This document shows positions 52,683-63,943 of a DNA stretch of 64,000 nt, in pieces; the stretch's first letter is position 1; every line of letters starts with the position of its first letter. This DNA comes from Tubulanus polymorphus. Taxonomy: Eukaryota > Nemertea > Palaeonemertea > Tubulaniformes > Tubulanidae. The stretch spans positions 5,439,001 through 5,503,000 of the forward strand of contig NC_134031.1 of the NCBI RefSeq assembly GCF_964204645.1. The letters run 5' to 3'. The notes below the pieces were generated by a model. The model was not told the origin of the DNA. It ran no database searches and saw nothing but the letters and a program-made list of their open reading frames with translations. A program made the translations under genes and the position numbers.

Positions 52683-54004
52683 GCATAAAACGATATTTCT
52701 TGTTCTTTCAGGTCAAGTCTATATTCTCTTGTTTTCTATTTCGAATATGCCGTCATTCTAGTAGGGTCTATTTAAGGAGCTACGCATACGCTTTATCATG
52801 AGTTGTTTTTTAAATTAGTATTAGCACGCTTTTAAAAATGTTCATCGAGATTAATCTTTTTAGAAAACATTTCACCTTATCGCTCTTTTACTGGTTTTTA
52901 CCGCCTACTTTAATTTGTGCCATATTTTGATTCTTTCTCAATTGTATTCTTTTTTATATTCCGTTCACCGTTCAAGTTCGAATGCAAATTCACTTCACGG
53001 AAACCATGACAGGCGCTATATACAGAGATTAAAGATCGAACGATCGAATTAACAATTTTTCGATGAGCACGATTATAAAAAGAGAAAGAAAAGTAGAAAG
53101 AAAAGTAGCTTTCTGTGTGCAGGGCCGAGTAAGGCCTACGGCCGCTGTCGCAAGCACCAGTAAAACGGGAAGCCGAAAAGAAAGAACAAATGGAGAAGAA
53201 ATGAGGCTGTAAAGCGCCTTAAGGAATAAGGTGCTGTGATAGGGAAATTACCAACTGGCTACGCCACAATCCAGGGGGCCTCGAGAATCGACCCCTTCTT
53301 CAGGGTGCTCGTCTACCAGGGGTCCACTGTTAACTGTGTGCAACTGTTACAATATGCCCTTCGGATCCTACCCCAGTGAGAATTCTACAGCAAACGAACA
53401 TTTCAACAAACAACTGAAACTATGTACTTACAGGAACGTACACGTAATCCATTTTGTCACCACAAATAAAATCTGGAAGATCGAACAGTCAGTCAGTCAG
53501 TCAGTGGTAGTTGGGGCTGTGAACGGTGACACCAGCCAAATGGCAGTAATAGAATGAGTTAGTTTTTCACACTGACTGATGAGAGGGACTGTGACTCATA
53601 ATATACCGATTGATCTAATAGATTGATATATAGATCTGCGCCGACGATGATGATGATGATGATATATCCAATAGCTTACACTGTGAGTAAGTGGTAATTA
53701 TACCATCTGGACGCTGATTGCCGTAGAGCTTTCGTTATCAGCATCTTTATCCGTCCATCGACATCGCTGATTCCTTCTTGAGAGCGAAACGGAAGCCGGT
53801 CTAAAGATTGAAATTTTACTCGCGCTGAATTTAAACGGAGAATGAATCGATTCGAACTCGCGCGAGTCAAATTACAATCTCAGACTTTATCATAGTGTCG
53901 TCGTGTTGGAACTGAATCCACTGTCTTATCAACCGTCGAATCGGGTCCGAAGCTACGAACCGTGAGAGATGCTAAACTCACAACTGTGGCGCTCGATGAG
54001 CAGC

Positions 54005-54312
54005 CGCGATCACGCGGAGACAATTCGGCCCGGATCAGACCCCTAGTCAAATTTGGCCCGTGCCTAATTAGAGAGCGCGTTCATACATGAACCACTCACT
54101 CATACTAAACGGTGCTTAAATAAAGTGAAGTGAGTCACTTCCGGAACCAGTTGCGATTCACGCGCAATAATTTGACCTGCGCAAATTTGGCGAGGGCCTG
54201 ATCATACGCTTTTGGTCAAGCCAAACAGACACAGACCGAGTTGGCACCTGTGTGAACAGTTGTTCCGCGCCTGATTTGGCTCGGGCCAAAAACACTCGTG
54301 TAATTGCGGCAA
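54005..54312. mobile_element. GATCACACG-family MITE, full length
   Basis: CCGCGATCACGCGGAGACAATTC at left, AAACACTCGTGTAATTGCGGC at right. Confidence 0.8.
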
Positions 54313-54699
54313 TACACGATCTGCGCCCCTGATTCCAGATTCAAATTAATCTACGCAACCGATTAAACCTCAGGTGCTTGTTTTAGAGTCCACAGTTACA
54401 CGTCGCTAAATCCATAAAAACATCTCTGTGCGCACTGGAGTCATACCTCTTTTACGCGGTTTGAGTCAAAACTATGTCCCTCGGTTATCATGTGAGTCTA
54501 TGCCACGCGCGAAGCTGATAATCCAGTACTCTAGTGCCTGTAAGCTCTTTGAGCTGTTGCGTAAATACATACAAATTGTTTATAACTATACAACGCGCTC
54601 GGCACGGCGCATAGCTGTCCGGCAAAATACAGTTATCTGATACCAATCTAATTACCTTCCATTGGGTTAGTTTACTCATTATTTGACTCGGCGCGCACA

Positions 54700-54852
54700 A
54701 TGACCACCCGCTCGCTAGCTGAACTCAGCTCGGCGTTGGCATCCACCACGAAAGAAGCAACCGGACGGACGGATGGTGCGCCGGTAAACTGCGTGTGTGT
54801 ATATATACGTAGACTGTCACCGGATGACGAGAAGATTCGAGCCGATGGATAA
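54700..54852 (+). CDS. Unassigned short ORF in CpG-rich patch
   Basis: ATG ACC ACC CGC begins a 50-codon frame (MTTRSLAELSSALAST...) ending TGA-free until TAA at 54850. A GTAAAC after GCGCCG could be a weak donor. Possibly the first exon of a plus-strand gene or merely promoter sequence. No family recognised. Confidence 0.15.
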   Translation: MTTRSLAELSSALASTTKEATGRTDGAPVNCVCVYIRRLSPDDEKIRADG

Positions 54853-55085
54853 TGCGAAGGATTACGGGAGAACATGCGCCCCATAAATCCGACTACATCA
54901 TCCTCGATTGATCGATACGGCCGACGTTGCGGTTGTTGTATGTGAAAGGTTATTATTACGAGAAAGCTCGAGGAATAAAGCTAGAAATACCGAACGACGT
55001 CGATACCCACGGAAATCATATTTCCCAGATCCTTAATACTTCTATATCGAGGCATTCGGTTAATGAATCGCGTACTTTAAAATCC

Positions 55086-55245
55086 GCGATCGCACGAGCA
55101 TTTATGGCCCGGGCCAAATTAGGCCTGGAACAACTATTCACACAGGTACCAAATGGGCCTGTGGCTGTTTGGCCCGACTAGAAGTGCTGGACTAGGACCG
55201 AGCTAAATTTTAGCGCGGGTGAATTCCAACTAGTTCCAGAAGTGA
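55086..55245. mobile_element. GATCACACG-family MITE, partial
   Basis: CGCGATCGCACGAGCATTTATG to CTAGTTCCAGAAGTGACTT. The right half is missing. Confidence 0.65.
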
Positions 55246-55596
55246 CTTTAAAATCATCCGCTACTTCCTTCCTCGTGCTATTAACAAAGCATTATGCAAC
55301 GAAGCCGACAATTTCTAAATATTATACGAATAAGGCAGAAGTGGTCGATCATCTCCTCTGCCGATGTGTTCACGCTGAATACGTTCCCCTTTTTTAATAT
55401 TCAAGTGAAAAACTGAGCTAATTAGGGATAAAAACTAGGATATATGCTAATCGAAATATATCGATCTGATCTGGAAACGTTAACCGCGCATTCCATTCAG
55501 TTCGTCGATGTTATCAAAAATAAACAATAGTTGGGATATTAGCTTTGGAAATTTCTCGAAAAACACGAACGAAGAGGTTGATAATATATGAATGAA

Positions 55597-56185
55597 TCAG
55601 CAGGATGATAGGCAGTTCCTATATCAGGATGATAGGCAGTTCCTATATCAGTTCCCTACATCAGGATGAATAAGCAGGATGATAGGCAGTTCCTAAATCA
55701 GGATGATAGGCAGTTCCCTTATATCAGGATGATAGGCAGTTCCTATATCAGAATGATAGGCAGTTCCCTATATCAGGATGATAGGCAGTTCCTATATCAG
55801 GATGATAGGCAGTTCCTATATCAGTTCCCTACATCAGGATGATGAATAAGCAGGATGATAGGCAGTTCCTAAATCAGGATGATAGGCAGTTCCCTTATAT
55901 CAGGATGATAGGCAGTTCCTATATCAGAATGATAGACAGTTCCCTATATCAGGATGATAGGCAGTTCCTATATCAAGATGATAGGCAGTTCCTATATCAG
56001 TTCCCTACATCAGGATGATGAATAAGCAGGATGATAGGCAGTTCCTAAATCAGGATGATAGGCAGTTCCCTTATATCAGGATGAAAGGCAGTTCCTATAT
56101 CAGGATGATAGGCAGTTCCTATATCAGAATGATAGGCAGTTCTCAGATCTATCAGTTCCCAGTTCTATCAGAATGATAGGCAGGT
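55597..56185. repeat. Higher-order minisatellite, 24-25-bp subunit
   Basis: The subunit is ATCAGGATGATAGGCAGTTCC plus TAT or TTAT. Subunits are grouped into a larger unit marked by AATAAGCAGGATGATAGG, which recurs at exactly 176-bp spacing (55671, 55847, 56023). Confidence 0.9.
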
Positions 56186-57206
56186 TACGAAACTGTTGAC
56201 GATGTTCTGAATTGTTTCCAGGAATTTAGGGCATTTCCGCCATTCCGCCTTCATAGATACTCCCTCCGCAATTCCGTTTCCGTCATTCCGTTTTCCGCGT
56301 TTAGAGAACTACCGCTATCAACAGGCTGAATTGTTTCCAGGAACTCGGGAATATGCAGGAAATGTTCGCCGGGAGGGGGTGCGGGGTGGCGGAGATATAC
56401 ATATCGTACATCAATGCCATTGGCTTGATCTAACCTCTACTTTTTATACGAAGATGATGATGGCTGAATTATCTCTGTTCAGTTAAGACATGGCGGCACC
56501 ATACTATCGTAAAAAAAAAACTTACCAGTAGAGGAACTATTGAACAATACGTAATTCAGATCTTCGGTAGAGAGTTCAAATAGTTGAAAATCCATGGAAG
56601 CATCGAAGCTCAGTAATTTGATATTGTTTGTAATTAGCTTTGTCTTATTCTATATAAATCAAATATAATATCTATATTATTGTAGATAACCCACAATTAC
56701 ATAAATTTGAAGATTTGTTTAGATCATCGGATGTAAAACTCCAAAAGCTTGCCTTATTTATACAAAGAGATCTCAAGTATTTTGAATAATATTGCTATAT
56801 TATTTTTTGGCGTGTTATCGTGGATAGATATTAGCCTTAGCTATATCATCTATCCAAAATAAAACCGAATTTCGTTTCTGTTATTGCGTAACATGTTGTA
56901 TTGTCGTTTTGCTCTGTAAGCAAATGTACTTTTTGTGAGCAATAAAAATATATTCCATTCTATATTCTAATACCAGTATGATATGATAATTTAATCACTC
57001 TTGCGCTATGCCTGAAGAGGGGAAAATGTAACTCGCGAAAACGGTTGCTAGAATAAATTTATATACTCATTAGAAAATGAGATTTGTACTGTTTTCGCTT
57101 ATATGGATTTTTATTATGTAACTTGATGTCGCTTTAATTGTTGACAGTTTGCCCGATTCATCCACCTAGCAACTAGAGTAGTTTGTACCACCTCTTCGCT
57201 GATCAA

Positions 57207-57755
57207 TAGGATCGCAGAATTTATCAACTGTTCATGGGCTCTGGGCCAAACTGAGAAGAGCCTTGATCGAGAATGTTTTTCACAAGTCTCTGACGTCCCG
57301 TCATAAGCGAAAGAAAAACTATGAAACAACTATAAACATCACTTCACCTTCAGTTTCCAACTCTCTACATCAGAGTTCAGTATATAGCATACCCACTATA
57401 ATCCCCACTATAATCCACTGGTATTTTCATAAAAATTATTTAGCTTCAGATTAAAATATTCGAAAAAGACTAAATTCTAAATGTATAAAGTCAAACTTAA
57501 ATCAATAGGATTGCAGAATTAATCAATTGTTCGTGGGCTGGGCCAAACCGTGGACTCTAAGAGTCCATGGCCAAACTGAGAAGAGTCTTGATCGAGCATG
57601 TTTCAAGTCTCTGACGTCCCGTCATAGGCGGAAGAAAAAAACTATAAAACGACTATAAACATCACTACACCTTCGGTTTCCAACTCTACGCCAGAGTTCA
57701 GTATAGCATACCCGCTATTTTCTCATAAAAATTATTTAGCTTCAGATTTAAAAAT
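57207..57755. repeat. Tandem duplication of a ~245-bp unit
   Basis: Copies at about 57207-57451 and 57502-57755 share AATAGGAT(C/T)GCAGAATT, GTCTCTGACGTCCCGTCATA, TATAAACATCACT and ATTATTTAGCTTCAGATT. They are diverged, and the second carries an extra GGACTCTAAGAGTCC palindrome. Confidence 0.75.
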
Positions 57756-58124
57756 TCGAAAAAGGAATAAAATTTCTATCATCCATGGAACGAGGGCCCA
57801 TAACACAGAACGACGTACGTATAACACAGCCCCGATGAAACTTTAATACACCTCTGTAAAACACCGTTCGGTCTCCTATCCATTATGTACGACTACGGAA
57901 AAGCTAAAAGCTGAAAGTCAGTAAAAAAGTTCAAAATAGATGGAATGGATTTTGCCTGTAATGTAATTCGATGAATTCAGCTGCAATGGCTGGAGGGTAT
58001 GACGGTGTAAAATTTACTCGCAGCCGAGATTTCAAGCTCATCGATTTTTCAACAGCTTTATCGGATTTTACGCGAAATAATATGTCGATGATACCTCAAA
58101 ACACGAAACCTAGCGACAACTCGA

Positions 58125-58592
58125 TCGCACGGAGATGATTTGGCCCGGCCTAAATTGGCAAGGATCGGACCCAAGTCCAATTTGGCCCGCGCGCCATCAG
58201 AGAGCACGCTCACACACAAACCACTCACTCCCATGCTAAACAATGCTTAAACAAAGCGAAGCGAGTCATTTCCGTAACCAGTTCCAACTCAAACGCTTGA
58301 CCCGTCCAGTGTTTTCAATAAGAAATTAACAAGCCAGGTGGTCCCTTTGAAAAACAGGATGGTCCCATTATATGTCACAGTCCCTGAAACAAAAGGTGGT
58401 TTGAAAAAACAGGCGGGTCCTTTACAAACAACAGACGGGTCTGGGACCTGGGACCTGGCTCTTATTGAAAACACTGCCCGTGGTAAAATTTAGCTCTGCC
58501 CAAAACAGGCACGGGTCCATTTGGCACCCGCGTGAACAGTTGTTCCATGTCTAATTTGGCACGGGCCAAAAATGCTCGTGTGATCGCAGCTT
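58125..58592. mobile_element. GATCACACG-family MITE with a nested element
   Basis: GATCGCACGGAGATGATTTGG at left, AATGCTCGTGTGATCGCAGCTT at right. Interrupted after TTGACCCGT by a different MITE. Confidence 0.8.
58307..58476. mobile_element. Nested MITE with CAGTGTTTTCAATAAG ends
   Basis: CAGTGTTTTCAATAAG at left and CTTATTGAAAACACTG at right are perfect inverted repeats. CCCGT on both sides looks like the target duplication. About 170 bp. Confidence 0.75.
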
Positions 58593-59410
58593 ATGATTTG
58601 GATAAAATAACTCTCAGTTCAGATGCGGAAAAACGCTATAACGTAGTATTAGAATTCGCTTTACACCGACTATTGCGTCGCATCGAGAGTCGGGACACTA
58701 CTAGGAACACTGCCGTAATCCGCCGACGCATTAGCGACATTAGACGTACTTGGTTAAACCATAAATAAGAAACGCCGGTCCGAGGATTACCGTTGACAGA
58801 CAGTAGCACCGACGCGTCGCGATTTCCGCCGAGATCCTAAATTGATACAGACAGTCCGATAGTACCGGGGCTAAATCGAATCGTGCGATTTCCGACGAGC
58901 ACGCGAGCGCAAGCAACCGGCTGGAGTCGGCGATGAAAGGTGTAAACCTAAGTGAAATATTCGCGGTGCCCCCGCGGGCGACCTGTACGCCGTAATTTTC
59001 CACGTCGTCTGATGTCGATACGATGATGACAACGCTCTGTCTCTGTCTCTCTTTCTTGTCTGATCAGATGCCGCATCATCTCCTGCGCAGGCAACTCGAT
59101 TATTTTATACAACGTAAAATTGAAATCGATCGTCAACAACAGAGACCGAATATCTTGTCATAGACTACAGCTTGTACATTACTCATACACGCAGACCCCC
59201 TTCTAACTTGAAATAATCAGCACTGGCAATTTTTGATTTGAATTGATAATTCGAGCTAATTGATGGAAATTTAATTGATAATCTACTAAAAATGGTTCTC
59301 TTTGAAGTGATAATTCGGCTTCAAAGGATAGGAAGAGAAGTTCGGAAGAGTTACCGGCACTACTCGGATGCAAACAGGGGAAACTAACACTAGGCCCTGT
59401 GAACGCTATG

Positions 59411-59717
59411 TTAACCCTTTCAGTGTGATCACAATGCATGTTTACACCGCAGTGCGGCGTGTAAATTGGTGATGGACCTTGCTAGTTCACTGCACCATAG
59501 TGTATTGATGTTATTAGTACTGAGTTTTTATCTCTATTGAAAGATGGCAGCACGCGTCAAACATTGAAATATAGGCAACTACGATACACCGCACTGCGGT
59601 GTAGACGCCCTTTAGCAGTATGCCCATTATTCAACACATTGGGGCGCAATTTCTAAAAAATTTCAAATAATCTCCAGCACATCCAGTAATCAATTAGTTA
59701 GCACTGAAAGGGTTTAA
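59411..59717. mobile_element. piggyBac-type MITE copy 11 (opposite orientation)
   Basis: TTAACCCTTTCAGTGTGATC to GCACTGAAAGGGTTTAA. Confidence 0.8.
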
Positions 59718-60320
59718 TTGGTAGATGGTTTATGTAGTATATAGTCGTATCCATTATATTATCAGGATCTTTCTTTATTTTTGTACTTTCCTGTCCTTTG
59801 ACTGTAATGAGGTGCCATCTTTTCAAGTAGCCGAGCCTGAAAGCTTCTCTTGGATTCACCTCTGTATCCATACGCATTGCGTATCGAGTTTAACTGGTAT
59901 CAATGATGAAAAATTGTAAATGAATAATTCAGCTCTCCACTTTCAACGAAAAAAAACATGTCAAAATTTCATAGAATTGAAAAGTCAACTCAGGCGAGCG
60001 TAAAATTTCAAATAAATTGTACACAAGGCTTTCAATCCCTCAGGTTTAACTTGCTTCTTAGTATTCCGTGATTCAGATACTCTACAAGTTCTAGCAAAAA
60101 ACCCTCGCGCACAAGTAACCGCATTAAAAACAGCGCGAGTGAAATCGACCCGAATGAATCGCGACTTGCAGCAACGAATTCCACGAGGTACACGTATAAA
60201 TGACGAAGGTTTCGAACGTGGATGAAATCCAGATTAATCTGAAAGACAAGGTTAATCTGACGTGAACTTAAGCAGTGAAAATAACCTAGCTCAGCTACAG
60301 CTAGCTTTGCGGGTTTGAGC

Positions 60321-60860
60321 AGTGTGACATAGTCCATGTAGCCAACTAGCCAAATAAGCTATAGTCGGAATTGCAGAATAGCCCAATAGCTTTTTGCAGA
60401 TAGAGCTACATGAGCTGAGGTCTGTATAGCCGAATAGCCACACAAGCTACAGTCCATGTCGCAGAATAGCTATGAGAGCCATGAAAATAGCTAGCTACAT
60501 GAGCTACAGTTTATGTAGCAGAATAACTAGCTACATGAGTTACAGGTATGTAACAAAACAGCTAGCCACCTGAACTACAGTCTATGTAGCAGCTTAGCTA
60601 CATGAGCTACAGTCTCTGTAGCAGAATTACCACCTGAGCTACAGTCTATGTAGCAGTATAGCTACATGAGCTACAGTCTTTGTAGCAGAATAGCCACCTG
60701 AGCTACAGTCTATGTAGCAGCATAGCTACATGAGCTACAGTCTCTGTAACAGAATTACCACCCGAGCTACAGTCTATGTAAGCTACATAAGCTACAGTCT
60801 ATGTAGCAGAAACAGTCTATGTAGCAGAATAGCCACACAATATGTAGCACAATAAAATTG
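60321..60860. repeat. AGCTAC-rich tandem repeat
   Basis: Subunits of about 31-33 bp (GAGCTACAGTCTATGTAGCAG plus AATAGC or similar) alternate in two types, ACATGAGC and CACCTGAGC, making a dimer of about 64 bp. GTAGC/GCTAC pairs make every subunit partly self-complementary. Confidence 0.85.
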
Positions 60861-61542
60861 TCATGCACTACCTTGGAATCACAGAAAAGCCACAAGCTTC
60901 AATGTAGTTTTATTACTACATCCGAGCTTTCGTAAATATAGCTGTAGCTTCGGTCTATGTAGCAGTACAAATAACACGGAGATTATCCAGAGATTTATCA
61001 TCAAACAAGCGACTGGCAATCTCATTCTGGCCAGGAATTAGTGTGCTTTACCTCCTCGTCAGCTGCTTCATCTCCGACCTAATACAAAAACGCTTAGCAC
61101 TCCCTATAAATCATTTCATTGGACCTCATTTTCGACGAAAGGGTAAACATGTCAGTTAGATAAAGAAGAAAACATTTCTTAAGTACATTATCTACGTAAT
61201 TATGTTTTAAGGTGCATTGTTCTACTAGTTTACATCAAACAAATATGCTCTTTCTGAAGATAGACAATCATCTCCTCTGGATTAAAACAATGGTCAGGAC
61301 CCGGTTCCATCGTTCTTGAATAGAATTTGACTGGTCATGAGTAAAAACATTGGTAGCGAAATAATTCTAGAGTGAAAATTCTGGCACTGTGGAACTGGGT
61401 CCAAATGGTGCGGTGTTGTGACCACTACACTGTATGGCCAGTTCACTGCAGACATTGACAAATGAAGCCATTGTATCCTGAGCATGATTATCAAACCTAT
61501 CAAGCACTGTAATTCAATTATTCCTATGCAAATATAAGCCGC

Positions 61543-61800
61543 AATCGCACTGAGAAGATTTGGCCCGGGCCAAATTGGCACGGCCCAGACCCATGCCTAA
61601 TTAGAGGGCCCGATCACACGTAAACCACTCACTCGATACTAAACAATGCTCAAACAAAGCGCAGTGAGTCACTTCCGGAACCAGTAGCAATTCCAGGTCA
61701 ATTCTGCTAAAATCTGGCTCCGGCCTGGTCCAAAGTTTTTGGTCATTTGGCACCTATGTGAACAACTGATCAGGGCCAAAAATACCTGTGCGATCGCCGC
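61543..61800. mobile_element. GATCACACG-family MITE
   Basis: CCGCAATCGCACTGAGAAGAT at left, AATACCTGTGCGATCGCCGC at right. Central CTCGATACTAAACAATGC present. Confidence 0.75.
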
Positions 61801-61823
61801 TACACCGTTAATGAACTTTCCTC

Positions 61824-61870
61824 CATTCAAACAGCGATAATAGAGCGTCTATTATCGCTCTATTTGAATG
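61824..61870. repeat. 47-bp near-perfect palindrome
   Basis: CATTCAAACAGCGATAATAGA, a GCG centre, then the complement with a two-base insertion. It lies just after the MITE ending at 61800. Confidence 0.7.
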
Positions 61871-61951
61871 TCAGCGATTCCCCAAACGATTCTTCGAAAT
61901 AGAAGCCTTTGAATAAGAATCTTCATACATTATCATCGAACGTTTTCTTAC

Positions 61952-61981
61952 CGCCACAGACAGTAACGCTTTTTGCTCCAT
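61952..61981 (-). CDS. Possible alternative first coding exon, minus strand
   Basis: ATG GAG CAA AAA GCG opens ten codons (MEQKALLSVA) that end at a strong GTAAGA donor in phase 0. The CpG-dense stretch 61985-62640 lies directly upstream. Phase 0 fits peptidase exon 2, so it could supply an alternative N-terminus, as alternative promoters do in vertebrate ECE1. Only ten codons support it. Confidence 0.2.
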
Positions 61982-63299
61982 CTCAAACGGTCGACGTACT
62001 TAGTAGAATTTTCGACACGGTTGACAACGATCGGCGACCTATCAACGACCATCGTCGTCGAAATATCAAAAACGCGTCACTTCCAGAATACATCCTTTTC
62101 GAAAATCCGCGAACGTCGTCGCAGTTTTTAACATATACGTATATAGTTGAACGCGCTTTATCGACTGAACGGATGGGACGCGATTGACCCAACACCCGCG
62201 TCCGAATTCTAAATTCTACAAATCTTTACCGATAAAACAACAACAACAGCAACGACGATGACGACGTATTCCGTCTGCTGTAGACCCGACACGCGAATAA
62301 ACTCTCGCGCATCATCGACTAATAAATTCTGTTTAACGATGACATTTACGATTTTCCAGTTCGGTGTCAAAGACGAATATATCGTTTCCCAAGCGCGCGC
62401 GCACACACGCCGTTTCGAGGGGTTACGAAAGGAGAATCGCGGGCAGACAAAATGCTCCGTATTGTCGTCACAAAATGCCAGCGATGCTACGCGACCGGAG
62501 TATACCTCCAACAATGTCATCCGTCGCCGCCGCGGAGACGTATTATAAATCACGCAATCAACGCGAAGCTTTATTGTTGTCGAGATCAATCAACGATCAA
62601 TTTGTGGCCTCAACGATATAACGTCTGACCCCTGATGGTTTTAATTTTGCGTCGGTCGTCGTCTGCGGATACACTCGCAGCAGAAACAGACCGCGTTATT
62701 AGATTTATATCAATCGCAATAATATCCGTCGGGTCGTTTTGTTTTCTGGCAGTTGTTATTAGACTGAGTGAATAGAGAACCTATTTACCAGAACCTTAGT
62801 TTAAAATCATCGCAATTGATCATAGTTACAATATTCATATCCCCTGTGTACGGTGTAATCGCCAATGCTTCAATGTACGATGATTCCATAAATGATTTCA
62901 ATTTCGCATTAAACCTGTGGAACTGGATCCAAAGTGAAACCATATCCACAGTTGAATCGAACCCACTGATTTAATGAGCTGAGAGTGCGGATCAAATTAA
63001 ATCATCTTTCTGTGTATACAGGGTCAAATCATATCCACAATTGCGTAACTGGTGGAACTGGATCCAAGGCCTATGGACATGTATTACCGAACTGAGGGTG
63101 GGCCCCCAGTCAAGTCCAAATCACAAAACCGGTAACCACACGCGAACCGGGTTCAGCGTCTGTCCATTAAGTCCACAACTGCACTATATTGGAACCGGAG
63201 TCAAGGTCACAAGCATGTATAAAATATAGTTCAGAGACAAAACAGCACTGGCTCAAATCTACAACTGTGGGACTGGATCCAGACTCGACCTATATACAA

Positions 63300-63482
63300 C
63301 GGGCAGATCCAGAGGGCAATTTTGAAGGACTTCTCGCATCCCAAAAGGGCACTTAGATGTCCATAAAAGGGAATACAAGGTGCACCCCTGCACTGAAATG
63401 CACCAATAATCTATATTTACTAAATGAAAAAGGTACACTTAAACAATTTGATGGACTTGTGCAAGTCCCCCTGGATCTGCCG
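63300..63482. mobile_element. GGATCC-family MITE-like element
   Basis: CGGGCAGATCCAGAGGG at left, CCCCCTGGATCTGCCG at right, ends inverted. 183 bp. Confidence 0.55.
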
Positions 63483-63774
63483 CAGCTATATAATTATGCA
63501 TGGAACTCAGATCAGAGTCAAACTAGATCGACGATTGTAAAACTTGATCCGTCTTTCAAACTGTACATGGATATCATAATGTAACGCTAATCATAACTAT
63601 CAGCCTCGCGACAGAGTCAGACGTCACAGTCAGTTTAAAAACCTGATTAAAATCGTTTCATTTCGAACATCGCGAGTTATTATTTACCGATAGATCATGT
63701 TCTAACGATCGGTTTAGCATAAATCATTGACTGTAAAATGGCACGTGAACGCAGCCAGCTCGCCGAGCCCGTGA

Positions 63775-63943
63775 TTACAGCCACTGGAGAACATTAAAAG
63801 CGCCGAACGATCCACTCGACAAAAACAAAAACACGCACGAAATGAAAAACATCAAGCCAAACGTCACTATTCTGAATTTGCTACGAAAAAGGTCTATCCT
63901 TGGTATCACGATAACGATAACCGAATTTTCTATAGCGCCCTTC
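63775..63943 (-). CDS. Possible terminal exon encoding a membrane segment
   Basis: After GTTGTGTCTCAG the minus-strand frame VKGAIENSVIVIVIPRIDLF, then FRIVTFGLMFFISCVFLFL and a TAA at 63775. It contains one strongly hydrophobic segment of membrane length. It lies near the window edge, so partners would be outside. No family recognised. Confidence 0.2.

Noticed and set aside
53130-53240. Lys/Glu-rich frame (KREAEKKEQMEKK)
   Set aside because: Too short, ends in several stops, and is low-complexity A/G sequence.
55597-56185. Regular repeats that could suggest CRISPR
   Set aside because: No unique spacers between units, and the genome is clearly animal.
60032-60337. 101-codon minus-strand ORF and a plus-strand ATG at 60200 before a GTTAAT donor-like word
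   Set aside because: Neither frame shows a motif or a second exon, and the sequence runs into the AGCTAC satellite.
62209-62621. Overlapping long ORFs on both strands
   Set aside because: Stops are rare in CpG-dense sequence. No splice context, family motif or preferred frame was found.
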